A stretch of DNA of 64,000 nucleotides from Ectocarpus siliculosus (lineage: Eukaryota; Sar; Phaeophyceae; Ectocarpales; Ectocarpaceae): positions 552,317 to 616,316 of the forward strand of contig FN648905.1 in the NCBI GenBank assembly GCA_000310025.1. Reading direction: 5' to 3'. This document shows positions 1-11,861 of the stretch, one piece after another (positions within the stretch are counted from its first letter, which is position 1; each line of letters opens with the position of its first letter). A program made the translations under genes and the position numbers. A model generated the notes under the pieces. It worked only from the letters and a program-made list of their open reading frames with translations. It was not told where the DNA came from and did no database searches.

Positions 1-894
1 CCAAAATGAAGATTGAAAATCATCCTTTGTCCGTCGGGAAAGGCGCAACAACACTTGCATTTTGCGCTGGTACAGTAGTAGTGCGAATGCCAAATCAACC
101 CTCTTCGCATCATGTGGAACGCGACGACAAACAAACGCCGCGACTTCTCATTACTACTACTGCGCGAGTACTCGCTCTCCCACGTCTGTGACGGGCCCGC
201 GTGCGGTATTCTTGCGCATGTGCCGTACGAGGCGCAAGAGGAGAGGGAGGTGGCGTGGGAAAAGGGTTGATGTGAACTGCTGTGGTGCTGCGAGTGGGGT
301 CGTGCGCACACAAGAGCCGGAACCCGGGAACCCGGGAGGATTTCATACTCTATTTGTCCGATCTGTTGACGGATAGCTACGTTTTATATCGGACAAATAG
401 TAACATATCCTCCCGCGGGTCCCGGCTGTTGTCGGCAGGACGACGACCCCACTGGACCCCACGCACGTACTCGTGCTGCGAACAATCGCCGGGACCCGCG
501 GGAGGATTTCACTTCTTCTTCTGCTTATTGTCCGATCTGTTTTTTTGTCGGATGGCTGTCTTGTCTAGACTTACGTTTGAAGTTGGACCCATTTCCTCCG
601 ATGTCGGGCATCAACAACGAGGATGGAACCTCCTGCGTGGCATCTACCACGAACGTTCCTCGTGAACTTTCCTCCTGATTCACGGGACTATATAAAAGTT
701 CCAATCATCCAAACATCCAATCATGTAGGCGAAAGGGGACACTACTGATTACTGATGATGAGCAGCCCGCACGTGATGATCGTCGATCGTCTCCGCTGCG
801 CACTGCAGCTTTGTCGCCACGGCGGCGTATTTTGCCTTTGTGAACGAGCTGACTGAGTCGTTCTTCGGTGCAATACTGTAGGATACATCTGAAG
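1..894. repeat. upstream flank with duplicated GC-rich palindromic motif
   Basis: At 305-420 the motif GGGAGGATTTCATAC and its imperfect complement ATCCTCCCGCGGG face each other, around TTTGTCCGATCTG and TCGGACAAATAG. A second copy of the left part, CCGCGGGAGGATTTCA with TTGTCCGATCTGTT, lies at about 490-545. A TATA-like CTATATAAAAG is at 688-698 but no gene follows. No coding region is recognised here. Confidence 0.5.
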
Positions 895-1270
895 GCTGAG
901 TAAAATATTCGAGTACCTGAGTACGCGGGAAGTAGGTTTGAAATACTTACTCAACCTCCTGAGTATCGATGAGTATTCTTGAACTACTTGCTCAACAATC
1001 CGAGTACGGATGAGTATTTTTGAAATACATACTCAAGGATATTGAAGGTTGAGTAAAATACTCAAGTCTGGGTACGCATGAGTAGGTTTCAAAAACTTAC
1101 TGAACCTCCGGAGTATCGATGAGTATTTTTGAAACACTTACTCAACCTCCTGAGTATGGTTGTATCCCTGAAGTACTTACACCTCCTCAGCATGGTTGGG
1201 TATCCCTGGAGTACTTGCTCAACCTCTCAGTGTGGTATCCCTGAACCACTTACTCAATGTTCTACGTGTA
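895..1270. repeat. minisatellite, ~40-50-bp units of GAGTA/TACTC
   Basis: Imperfect repeats of TTTTGAAATACTTACTCAA, CCTCCTGAGTATCGATGAG and CCGAGTACGGATGAGTA. Each unit is internally palindromic because TACTC and GAGTA alternate. A diverged second block lies at 6185-6400 with the same unit order, so this is a dispersed family and not only a local expansion. Confidence 0.8.
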
Positions 1271-3360
1271 TGGTTGATTACTGCCGTACCCCCGGAAAAT
1301 ATTCATCACGTCCAGTGCATACCCCCGGAGCCTAAAATATGACTAAACTGACGTCAGATATGCGGCGCATTTTCTGCGGGCCTTGCGTGCACCACCGCCA
1401 CACACTGCTGCTGCACATCATCACTCGCTACTCGCGACTAAGTAAAGCGTACTCAATACTCGAGTACTACTCCTCGTCGGGTAGGGGTAGCACACGTGAG
1501 TTGTCGACCGGTTGCCAACGGGAAGGGGGGGGGGCAACGACAGTTACAGTTGTGTAGTATTTTTTTTTTCCTCACCACCCCCTGAAGTCTGAGCAATGTG
1601 CACGGGCGGTGGTCGAAGCAGTAAGTGATTGCACCTGCATTTTAGGTCTTCTTTATCCAATAGTAGGAGCACCGCATAGCCGAGGGAACTTTCGCGTCGC
1701 ACATAGCAGTAGCTGCTGACTGTTGATTCATTCGTCGGTCAGCGATATGAACATGAATGCTTCATGATGGGTTTTACAAGGGCGCTTCGCGGCGTACCGC
1801 TTCGCGGTCGCCGCTACGCTCGTAGGGTGAATGGCGATGGCAAGTATGTGCGGGTGGAGTTTTGAAATGAGAGATACGAAGAAGAAATGCTGCGAAGAGG
1901 GAAAGTCGTTTGTTTGTTCGAAGAGACGCAAATCACACAGAATAAAATCATACCATATTATGTTATGCGACGGCCGGAGGACAGAGTAAATAAGTAGTCG
2001 GAGTAAGGCATTTTCGGAGAAAATAGGAAAATAGGGTTAAGTAACATAATAGCTCAACCTGTGGGCCACACAATATAACGAACGTCTCAATAAAAAAACA
2101 GAGGAGCGACCCCTAAAATACTCTACTATTCGTAAGACACGAGGGGTTACTGCGGGTGTGTGTGTGTCGAATAACAAAACTAAGAAAGATACACCAAGCA
2201 AACAGCTTTTCTCTCTCTCTTTCTCTCTCCCCCCTCTCCCATGTGCTACCCACCCCCGCAGCGAGACGTCGTAGCTGAATAAAGTTCGCTTCATCTTCTA
2301 GGGTGTGTTTCTTCGTATGTAATCTGATGTACAGCCGTCGTGGAAAGAATCAGGGTGAAGTACGGGAGGCGAGGAAAAGCAGCGCAAATCATTCCGTACG
2401 GAAGTTTTTGCAGCACGTTGTGCGTAAACAACAAAAGCAGAGAAAATTAGACTACTATGGCCGATTGATGACAATATGGCAACCCACAGCAGCAGCAGTA
2501 TTGCAATGTGCTCTGCCAGAGGGTTTTGGGAGTCAGATGACTGTAGAAGTTCGTGTGTTGGTGTGTGTTAGTGGGATGCGGAGCATGTCCATGTAGCCGT
2601 TCTACAAGAAACTGTGGCCATTGTAGTGCGGTTGGTACATAGCCAGGAGATATTTCCGCAAAAAAAAAAAGCACTTCCATGAAACGGAGGAACAACCAAC
2701 GTATGTCATGTTTTTTTTTTGCATCTCGGGCGGGTGTAGTTTTTCAGACAGTTGTGCGCACGACGCCGGCCGCTAGCCCCCCCGCTTTTCGCAGGGATCG
2801 AAAGGGAGATGCACGGCAGCACCAGAGTACTTTGTCTCGTGTCATGCGGATACTTAGTGGCTTGGTTGGCGTGTGTGGTAAAAAGGGTGTGTAGCGTGTA
2901 GCCAGCGCACACGCACCATCCACGTCAGCCGCCTGCCGAATGTATGCATGGCCTGCACTGTCAAGAAATCGGGGCGTGATTGGTGGATCCATGGTAGATG
3001 TCGGAGACGCCACTTCCTGCCCTCGCTAGTGCTGCACGCAGTCCGCCCCGAGAGCGCGCGGCACGCCGGGAGAGCCCTCGCAACACAGGGCGATCGGGAG
3101 CTGCGAGTCTCCGCGAAAAAAAGGCTCTAGGCGCACGAGAATATCACGATTGCATTTCCTGCAATCTCGTGAGCCCTCAGCCTGTAGGAAATCCATCTAT
3201 AGGTGTATTAGGCGTCGACCGGGAACGCGCTCTTGTGCTTGCGCGAGTAGAGGAAGCGGCACACGTTCGTTGTTCTTTGTTCAACGTAAGAAACGGTTCG
3301 ATTCAACCACTCTGAAATCCATCCAAGACCCCTTCATACACTGCAACGCAGCAAAACAAA
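1271..3360. other. no gene recognised
   Basis: Contains a CT-rich tract around 2208-2240, poly-A/T runs near 1560 and 2665-2720, and many short open frames on both strands, none with a recognisable domain or convincing coding character. Confidence 0.5.
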
Positions 3361-3370
3361 CATACTGCAA

Positions 3371-3418
3371 GGTTCCCCTTCGGGACGTGGGCGTCAGGCC
3401 CCCAGGGGGTGACGCAAG
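3371..3418 (+). repeat. hairpin motif of the hairpin-tailed repeat family (copy 1)
   Basis: GGTTCCCCTTCGGGACGTGG continuing to CCCCAGGGGGTGACGCAAG. It is the most diverged of eight same-strand copies of a GC-rich hairpin ending in GACGCAAG. It lies immediately beside the OTU pseudogene, in the same relative position as at 45738-45789. Confidence 0.75.
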
Positions 3419-3429
3419 TAGTAAAGCAA

Positions 3430-4085
3430 GCGAGAAGCCATGGACTATTCTATATCTTAATGTTCGGTAGTGGTCGCCCCCGTACAGAACATCGCATGTA
3501 CCATGGGACGGAGGAGGTGGAAAGGGTTGGCCGACGAGGGTAATTCTTACGTTAAGGTTGTACAAATGTTGGGCAGCAGCAATCTCGGCATGGGTAGCAT
3601 AGGCAGTTGGAACAGACATGAGATGGAGGTATTCCAGGACACTTTGGCAGGGTTGTTCAGGTTGACCAGCTATATAAATATTCTCGGAATTGATTGCAGC
3701 AAAGATGAAGTCGCAAAAGGTGTTTTGTCCAGAGCCTGGTAAGGGGTTACTGTATGGAGGTTGTTGATGTGGTCGATGAGTTAGTTGCGTTCTGACCAGT
3801 TGGTGCATGTTGGGCTTGAATCTCGACGGGCAATGCATCTTAGTAGGCATGCCCCATCACCGATTTCATTGACAATTTGCCAAGATCCTTGGATAGTGTC
3901 GTTCCCGTTGTCGGCGTTGCTGCCTTTGTTGTTGCCCGCACCACCGCCGTCGCCATCATTGGGCGATGTGCTGTTGCCATTGCTGCATCCTTCGCCTTGG
4001 CCATGGTGCCGAGGTAGTTGATGTCAAGAGTAGGGGGGGGGTTGACCAATGGCTGCAACAGTAAACTCAGTGAAGACGACATTGT
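3430..4085 (-). pseudogene. OTU-type cysteine protease domain, broken (Helitron-like element copy 1)
   Basis: Read on the minus strand. An Asn/Gly-rich linker leads to the OTU nucleophile block [16 protein letters not shown] (Asp-Gly-x-Cys), then LIDHINN, the helical part EYLHLMSVPTAYATHAEIAA, and the histidine block YGGDHYRTLRY. The pieces lie in different frames with at least one in-frame stop after the nucleophile block, so the gene is dead. OTU proteases cleave ubiquitin-type linkages; OTU domains occur in some Helitron-like transposons. A second, better-preserved copy of this domain is at 45875-46370. This is transposon-borne and is unrelated in family to the UCH gene, although both are deubiquitinase folds. 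Confidence 0.8.
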
Positions 4086-4089
4086 GCAC

Positions 4090-4775
4090 GTGGGGGACGT
4101 CGTTAACGAGATGATCGATGTTCAACGAGGCATAGGATAGTGTCCCTGAATGTTGTACGGCTAACGGCAACGTACAACTGACCGTGGCAGAAGACCAATC
4201 CGCTGAGGCCAAGCCCGACTTTCTTTTAAGTTTGTCCTTGAGACTTGTTGGTGGTAATACACATAGCGTAACACAATTTGACAGGGAATTGGTAACGGTG
4301 AGAGGTAATACCGCGCGCTCCCACTTTGACGTTGAAGCAACTGCGTGGTATTTTAACGACGACAAGGGGATTCATTGGAGAGAACTTAAACTTCAATAAC
4401 GCGCCTGCCTTGAAATATACCTCGAATAACTCCGACACCCCGTTTGCCATTCACGGGACCGCAATCAAAGTAAATGTTCCTGATGAAGAAGATCAATGCT
4501 CCAACTTTGAGGTTGAGATTGTGCGGTGGCGTGCCGGGTACATAAATGCTATTGAGATATTCGATGGAAACAACATCTGGCATGATTTCCTCGTCTTTGA
4601 TGATCTTGTTGCGTGAACCAAGTTGTTCGTGAACACTTCCTGGTATTTTACGAAGGATGAAGTCATTGATCTGGTCAATGTTATCATTCGTGGATAGTTT
4701 TTAAGTCGGGGTAGACTTTTTCAATGAGTTCTTCAAATTCCGTTGTTCCGGCACCGCTCGCGGGCGGCGGGGTAG
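4090..4775 (-). pseudogene. C-terminal half of a Pif1/Helitron-type helicase, broken
   Basis: Minus-strand reading gives, in order, FEELIEKVYPDL, DQINDFILRKIPG, EYLNSIYVPGTPPHNLNLKV (the conserved 'EFLNS...GLPPH.L.LKVG' of Pif1-like helicases), IRNIYFDCGPVNGKR, RYQFPVKLCYAM, TNKSQGQT, and HGQLYVAVSRTTFRD (motif VI). In-frame stops follow LKTIHE, RRVIEV and SQGQT, and a frameshift separates RRVIEV from the FPVKL block, so it is a pseudogene. It lies upstream of the OTU remnant on the same strand, consistent with one Helitron-like (Helentron-class) element. Rep and the N-terminal helicase motifs were not found. Confidence 0.85.
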
Positions 4776-5049
4776 ATGGGGCGGCTCCCCTCGCGGGCGG
4801 TGGGTGTAGAGGCAGCCGGTGGAGACCTCCGCGAAGAGAGGATTCAGCGGTGGAGGACGATGACTTGTCAGCGGAGCTGGCGGCGTCGGCGCGGGTTTGG
4901 CGAGCTAGATAAAAGAGGGAGAGAAAGAGGGTGCAGGCTGCTCTGGCGGTGAGAGCTAGCTGGGGTTTGTGGGGTGGGGGGGAGGAACAGATTTTTGGCA
5001 CGCGGCAGTACGGCAGGAAGTAGAAAGCGTATGATGAGAAGAGCCAGCG

Positions 5050-5740
5050 TGAGAGCGAGTTTGGGCAGATTTAGTTGTTTTTTGGTTTGGTGCAGATTTT
5101 GGGCTTAGACGTCGTTTTTTTTTCTTTTAAAGATGACACAACGAATCCATCTCTATCCACAGAAAAAAGTCTCAAACAAAATCGGACTTGCACATATTAT
5201 ACATCAGCTGATGCACATAATTGTACACATGGTGACTAGCCCCGAGAAGGAGTACTGATTATGAAGATGCATACATACGTCGCGTAGTACGTTGTTGATG
5301 CTGCTGTGGATTCCATGTAGTGGCCCACAGCCATTCGGAAAAAATCGGAGTTCGTTGTTGATGGTGCTATGGTATCCGTGTCATGGCCCGCAACCATTCG
5401 ATAATATCGGAGTACGTAAGTACGTACGTTGTTGATGGTGCTGTGGTAACCATGTCATGGCTCGCAGTCATTCGGAAAATTTATTTGTTTTTTGGGTTTG
5501 GTGCAGATTTTGGCTTTTGACGTTGTTTTAAACAGGACTTGCCTATGTTATAGGCACATCACCTGAGGCACACAGTTTTACACATGATGACCAGCCCCGA
5601 GAAGGAATACTGATGCAGATGCGTACGTCGGGTAATCAAGTACGTTGTTCATGCTGCTTTGGTATCCGTGTCATGGCCCACAGCCATTCGGAAAAAATCG
5701 GAGAACGTTGGTGATGGTGCTGTGGTATCCATGTCAAAAC
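5050..5740. repeat. two-level tandem repeat
   Basis: A unit of about 80 bp (ACGTTGTTGATGGTGCTGTG, then ATGTCATGGCCCACAGCCAT and TCGGAAAAAATCGGAG) recurs five or six times. Superimposed on it, a longer block beginning TTGGTGCAGATTTTGG at about 5090 recurs at about 5500, offset by roughly 410 bp, including CAGCCCCGAGAAGGA(A/G)TACTGAT. No coding frame is supported. Confidence 0.8.
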
Positions 5741-6030
5741 CTACGGGGGAAATATCTCCCAGCGCGGGTGGTATTTAGCAGAGGTCTCAGAATTGGTTCG
5801 GCAGGCTTTATCGTCGCGGAACGCGTCCCCTGGGTATTGCGCCAGTTTTCGCGACTTTGAGTGTCAACCACATGCGCCACGGTGGCCTGCCGAGCTCCGG
5901 GCACGAGCGTTTATCTATCGACGAGCCTTCTGCGTGCCCCTGAGAAGAAATCGCGAGAAAAGACTAGTTGCCGCGAGAGAAAGAAATGCCCAGGCATGAA
6001 AAGAGACCAAATCTTAGATGTACATGTGGA
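5735..6030 (+). repeat. hairpin-tailed repeat unit, copy without the hairpin
   Basis: Contains GCGGAACGCGTCCCC, CCAGTTTTCGCGACTTTG, CCGAGCTCCGGGC, CGTGCCCCTGAGAAG and a GCGAGAGAAAGAAA run in the same order as 45495-45740. The copy stops before the hairpin. Confidence 0.75.
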
Positions 6031-6184
6031 TGTGTTTTTTTGTGCTACCCAAGTACGGGATCTCCGAATGCCACGTGTAAAATACCCGCGGACGTCGCGT
6101 ATTCTTGGGCACGCTGAGTGAGTGTGCTCGGGGTAACTTAAGTACTACCAACATGCCTCGGAGTACGGCCGGGCATTGTTGGGG

Positions 6185-6460
6185 AAAAGGTGAGTACTTA
6201 CTCAAACGCCTGGGTACGCAGAAGTAGATATAAAATACTTACTCAACAATCCGAGTACGGGTGAGTATTTCTGGAATACTTACTCAAGGATTCTGAAGGT
6301 TGAGTAAAATATTCAGCATCTGAGTATGCATGAGTACTACTGAACCTCCGGAGTATCGATGAGATCATTGAAATAGTTACTAAAGGGCCATACTCGAGTC
6401 TTTTCTCAAAAATACTTGAGTAGGAGTATACATCGCCAAACACACCCTTGGAAAGTTGCG
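6185..6460. repeat. second block of the GAGTA/TACTC minisatellite
   Basis: Same units and order as 895-1270, including GAAGGTTGAGTAAAATATTC and ACCTCCGGAGTATCGATGAG. Its right edge is AACACACCCTTGG, which also borders the palindromic blocks at 48678 and 53490. Confidence 0.75.
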
Positions 6461-7620
6461 AGAAAAGTGTAAAACTATAACGTTGCAAAACTAACTGTTC
6501 TTGTAGCATTCTGCAGCCATCAAAAGCGGTGTTACCCCCTCCTGTACGGGATGGTTGTACAACGCGGATTAGCACCCCTAGCTGTTTCCAGGAGGGGTAT
6601 AAAACAAAAGAAAAAGCAGCCGATACGGCAGGTGCTCAATAAGGATCTTTGTGTTGCATGAGTCCCACGCTTGAATACTCTTTATCTGTAGAGGAGGGGC
6701 ATCAATATAATATATGGGGGCGTTTGATGTAATCAATTGTTTTTGGGTTTGGGGAGTACATATCGTGTGGTTGGCCGATCAGACAACTAATTCGAGGTCC
6801 TTGTTCCGTTTTCCCTGTTTTGGGAAGTTTGTTAGTACACTCCCGTAAGCAGGGGGTGGGGAAGTGTCACGCGTGCTCTCGGGAAAATACATCCCCTCTT
6901 GGTATCACCGTCATGCATTTTCCCAAGATGTTGAGAAGCATTTATACGTCATACATGCGTGGTGCTGATGTTGTCTGGTAGGATGGGTATTTCAGAAAGG
7001 CAAAGCTGCACACCGGGGAGCCCGCAGTGCTCCATTTATATATATATATGATACGTGGTTTCGCTGTACAGTAGCACGTTCCAGAAGCGTCCATTGAACC
7101 GGTTCTCGGAAGTTGCCTTTGAAATCAATCATCGTAGACCGAAGGAAAGCATTGATTATTGATCTGTGCGAAAGCCTTTGAGAAAAGCATCACCGGGTGT
7201 TGTTCTGTGGGGTGTGTGCTATCTCGTGTAACCCGGGTGAAAAAGTGCAGGTCGCGGGAACCATGATTAAGGTGTGGTAACCAGGGTGTGTGATACCGCA
7301 CACTTACAGGGACTGAAGTTGTTTGGAACTGCGTTACATATAAATATGCACCACCGCCTGTAAATAATTACCTACCGTACCCGCGGCCACACGTACGCGG
7401 GGCTTGGTGTTTGAGGGTGATACTACTGTACTGCTTGCCACACTCAGAGGATGTGTGATACTAAACACAGGAGTGATATTCCTGCCGAGCGTTCTTGGCA
7501 GTCGTGCGCAAGTGAGGAGGTAGGTGTTACGCACACAAACCCCTGCAGAACGTCAACAGCGCTCTCTCGAAAAAGCGAAAAAAGATAATTGCGTACCATG
7601 AGGCAAATTTACGAATCAAA
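6461..7620. other. no gene recognised
   Basis: Contains an AT dinucleotide run near 7036-7050 and the three-times-repeated theme GGTGTGTGATAC near 7260-7460, but no open frame with recognisable content. Confidence 0.45.
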
Positions 7621-7629
7621 AGGCGTTTT

Positions 7630-8880
7630 GTCTGTAAGGCTTACGGCTTGATTTTTTCCGCATTGGATTCGGGGGGCGGGTCCTTTTCTGAGCCCAAATA
7701 ATCAATTGGGCGTCTTACGGGTAGGAATTTGGCCAATTCCAACAGCCCAAAATCCAACAGCGCAAATTCCAACAGCGATTCCGGCCGGCCTGTTAAAAAT
7801 TGGCCCATTTTCCAACAGCGATCCTGTTGGAATATCGCTTTTAGAAATAGGGGGGGGTACTCCCTGGTCACACCCCGATCGTGCCAGAACGAGGAATTAC
7901 CGTCTACTGGCGAAACAGAGGCCAGTATCATGAGGTCATGCACAACCCCTCTGCACGTTTCTAAAATTCAGGGCGTTCTGCGTCGCGTTGGCCGCACATG
8001 AGCCGAAAACATCAACCCTGCTACTGCTCTGCTGACGTTCTTGCCTTTCGGCCGAAAAGAGCCGTTTTTGCGCCTGCTGCATGTGTGACCAGTTGAAAAC
8101 GCACGCCAGAGAGAGGCCTTAGGCCGTCGACATCCACAAACTGCAGCCAATGGCGTGTGGTCATACTCATACCCTCTGCTCGCGTACCAGAAACAGAGCG
8201 TACTGTCCAGTTTTGATTGCACACGGCCTGCAAACGTGAACCAAAGTGTGTTTCGGTGTTGACTTTTTGGACTTGTTTCTTGTTCCGCCGCGTGTCTGCT
8301 CCGCATGTCACCCGCGACCAGTCCACAACGCATGCCAGAGGGAGGCTTTAGGCCGACGACATCCACAAACTACAGCCAATGGCGTGTGATCATGCACATA
8401 CCCTCTGCTCGCGTCCCAGAAGCAGAGCGTATTGTCAAGTTTTGATTGGACACGGCCTGTAAACGTGGGCCGTGTGTTGCCTTGTTGACTTTTTTGAACG
8501 TTGCCTTTTTGTTTCTGGCTGCTCCGAGCGTGATCAGTTTACAACGCATGCCTGAGAGAGGCCTTTGGCCGACGACATCCCAAACTGCAGTCACTGGCGT
8601 GCCATTATACACATGCCCTCTGGAGGCGACCCAAAAACAGGGCACTCGGTGTCTTGCTGGTCGCACACGAGCCAAAACCGTGAACTGAAGCATGTTGTGA
8701 CCCACCAAGACTTGAATCTGCCCTTTTTCCCCTGAGAAAAAAATCTGTCCCGAGGATCCGTAAGAAGGTCGCTTGGATCCAGATATTTTTCCCTTGCAGA
8801 CCACCCCCCCTCGACCGAGAGCTAAAATAATTCTCCGAAATAATCCCGACGTGCGACTTGGCCAAATAATATCAATACTG
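7630..8880 (+). mobile_element. non-autonomous TIR element with internal ~220-bp tandem repeats (copy A)
   Basis: Starts AAGGCTTACGGCTTGATTTT and ends near TCCGAAATAATCCCGACGTG, diverged forms of the better inverted ends seen at 50212-51442. Inside are at least three tandem units carrying CGCATGCCAGAGAGAGG, GACATCCACAAACTGCAGCC, CCTCTGCTCGCGTCCCAGAA and TTGATTGCACACGGCCTGC. No transposase is encoded. Other copies are at 16385-16870, 50212-51442 and, inverted, 60960-62690. Confidence 0.8.
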
Positions 8881-8884
8881 ACTG

Positions 8885-10118
8885 GCACCACGGAAATACT
8901 CCCGATGCAAGTAAGGCGGGGGCGAAAAATAAGGTTGGGTGGTTTGCATTGAAGGACCGCTTACGCGGAGGTGTATGTTCCCTACTGGGCCATCTGCATA
9001 TCATCAGGAACCACTGCGGAGTCATGACCAGGGTGTAGAAGCTGGGCGCCGTGATTTACACGAGTCCGTGCACGAGTCCTAACCCCAGGAGGTGTGATAC
9101 CTTATGTAACCCGCGGATGGTTTTCGGCTACTTGTTTGCGATCCATATGGATGGTACGTGGGTGGGTTACGCAACCCCGCGGGCAAAACACAACAAAGGT
9201 AGCCCCCCCACACACTTTACCTGCAGCATTGGGTAGAGTGGTACGTTAACGCGAGGAACAATCGAGCAACTCTTGCTCTTGTAGATTTGAATAACGATAT
9301 ATGTATGCATATCAGGTGCTACCCTACAAGACCTACTGCCGTAGAGTGACACCTGTGGCTGAAAGGGCAACAGCGCCGTATGCATACAACGCATTGCATG
9401 ACACCTGCTGTGTGTTCAATCAAGTCTGTGCACGCCCACGAAACTGGAGAAAAATCCACAAAAGGACACGAAACCCTGCCCAAACACATTGAAAGCCACT
9501 CACACTCTCAAGTTCCCAACCATGTGAGAGTGGACAGCGAGGCTGTGCACCGAATACTCTATGTTGGGTGCGGTGGGCAAGTTGATGAGAGGATGAGAGC
9601 GCCATGCGCCATGAAAACAGGTTGCGCAAACCCAATCAGTTCCAAAGCTAGCACGACAATAGCACCCCCACACTTTCCCCTACCTTGAATCCCTCACAGA
9701 CTACTCCGGTTTCCACTCGTATAGTGGTTATGTCCCGTGCAGGTAGTGGACGCTGCTGTGGCAGAAGCGGTGGTGCGCTGTCGGAGGAGCCGGCTGTCTG
9801 CAAGTTGGTGCTGACGTGCTCTCAGAGTGATTGTGGGGGGTCCGTGTCATCATGAGTGTTTGATAGAGACCAGTCGGAACCTCTAATTTTTTTTTTACGT
9901 GGGTATGTGGGTTCGTTTTGGCAACACACCAGCCGACCCCACAGCTGCAAACACACCCACGCAATCAAGGCTCTCCTTTGGGCATTTATCATGTAAGACC
10001 TCCAAGTTGACTCTCCATATTGCTTTCGTTCGCGAACACCCAATTCTCGCCGCACGTACATGCGCATACGCATTCCACCAATATTGTTTACACTCGTCTG
10101 TTGGCCTCCTTCCTAGAC
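8885..10118. other. no gene recognised
   Basis: Short open frames on both strands show no family resemblance; there is a T/A-rich run near 9885-9897. Confidence 0.45.
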
Positions 10119-10120
10119 TA

Positions 10121-10337
10121 CCGTATATGACACAAGATAACACACCCCCTGGACCGATTTTCAAAGCTCGATTACTCCACGACGAAGAGGATGCATAAAT
10201 GAAACAATACGTTTTCGAACAGCTCTCGACGAGACGGTTCCAACGCCGCCGTTTTCGGCGCTGTGACTCTTCCTGCTGTTGAGAAATCGAGCTTTGAAAA
10301 TCGGCCAAGGGGGTGTGTTATCTTGTGTCATATACGG
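10121..10337. mobile_element. 217-bp MITE with 52-bp terminal inverted repeats and TA target duplication
   Basis: The left end CCGTATATGACACAAGATAA (10121 onward) is matched over 52 bases by the inverted right end finishing TTATCTTGTGTCATATACGG at 10337. TA dinucleotides flank both sides (10119-10120, 10338-10339), which fits Tc1/mariner-type insertion. The ends resemble the tandem block at 20815-21235 (ATAAGATACCACCCCCCTG, CGATTTGTAAAGCT), so the two belong to one family. Confidence 0.88.
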
Positions 10338-10784
10338 TAAGCACATTCGAGCGCATGGTCCAATACATCTGGTATCGGTTGGTGCCTCAGCGGCCCGAAA
10401 GGTGAGCGTTACGGACACTTGTCCCATGGGACTTACCTGTGGGTAATGGTAGAGTGTGTGTGCTTGTTTTTGCATTTTGCCCTGGCAGGTCCCCTCGTCC
10501 CTCCCACCGGGGTACGCAGCGCACCCAGCGTTAGATACCTACAGCAGTATGCAACACTCATGTTTCAGACGGGTTAGATACCCATCTCCCACCAATCACG
10601 TCGATTTTGGAAGAAATTTTGGAAGACAGAGACCGATGATTGGGCGATGGGCACGACGCTCGGAGAGAATCCCCGAAGTCCTCTTGGAAGACGCAGCACG
10701 CAACACCGCACACACCATGTAGACAAAATACGAGACAACCAGCACAGCAGCATACGAGACTACTGTAGGCAAGGTTAGCCAAAG

Positions 10785-11260
10785 GCACACATCATTGGAG
10801 GCGTTGGGTGTGACTGTAACAGCCCGTTGCCTGCTGTCGGCAGCACAAGCGAATGACGACACCAGTCAATCTGCGGTCCGTCAGCATCATCCTCTATCTA
10901 CCGATCTTTTGGAGCTTCCCACACAGACGCATTTTTACCACAACAGAGACACGAGACGTACACATTGCTTTAGGCCAAGGATCATGGCTGGCGTCGGGAG
11001 CTATGTTTAGAGCCCGAGGCCTGCTTCTAGCAGCGTAAGCGAGGGAACATACGAGTGCACACAAGTCAATTCTGTCTGCGCTCTGTCTTCATCTGCAGGC
11101 CGATCTTTGCTCCACAACAGACGCACCCCCGAAACAGAAAGACGTACACAACGCTGTTGGCCAACGGCGGCCACATACACACATCGTAGGAGACGCCGGG
11201 AGCGAGTTTTTAGAGCCCGTTACCCGCTGCTAGCAGCGAAAACGAGGAAAGCAAGTGCAC
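10785..11260. repeat. three tandem units of ~200 bp
   Basis: The series CACACATC, GGAGGCGTTGGG, TTTAGAGCCCG, GCCTGCTGCTAGCAGC and AAGCGAGGAA-like blocks recurs near 10785, 10983 and 11180, each followed by GATCTTT..., CACAACAGA and GACGTACACA. Most open frames here are by-products of the repeat. A (CAG)n tract follows at 11273-11310. The rest of 10340-10784 and 11311-11860 shows nothing recognisable. Confidence 0.7.
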
Positions 11261-11861
11261 ACCCATGCACACCAGCAGCAGCAGCAGCATAGGAGCAACA
11301 ACAGCAGCAAAAGTTGCAGCTACTGATTAGAGCTAACAGCTCTCTCATTCATCCCTTGACTGACTGGTGGTGTCGGGTGAGATGTGAGCATGTGCACTGG
11401 TGACCTCTGTAGCGGCGTAGGCTCATCCATATCTATCTACGCTTGCCTTTATGTCTCTCTCCGCCCCTTCCTTTCGCCCTTCGCGCGAAATAATGGAGCA
11501 ATTTTTTTTGTTAGACCCCTTACGGGAGCGGGAGGTGAGCCTAAAAAGATCCAGGAAACGCCTGCATGTCTGAGTTATCCAAAGTCTAACTCCAGTTTGA
11601 AACTTCCCGCTGACCCCCCTTCGCATATATTTTTAGTATCGGAGATTGTAGTCCTTGTGTGATAAAAAATCAGTTGCAAATGTGTATTACTTTCCTAAGA
11701 AGCTGAAGAATTTTCTTTGGGCAGTAAGGAGACTTCGCACAGATTCTCTCCCGCTGTCGGGCCAGTTGTAGCCTGTCGTGCGCAACAGCCCGGACAGAAG
11801 ACGTCAGCTTTCAACCAAAAACGAACGCGGTGAACAGCTGTTTCTGGTCTGATATTGAACG

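Noticed and set aside
688-698. TATA-like CTATATAAAAG
   Set aside because: The next ATG (723) is followed at once by a stop and no gene is seen downstream.
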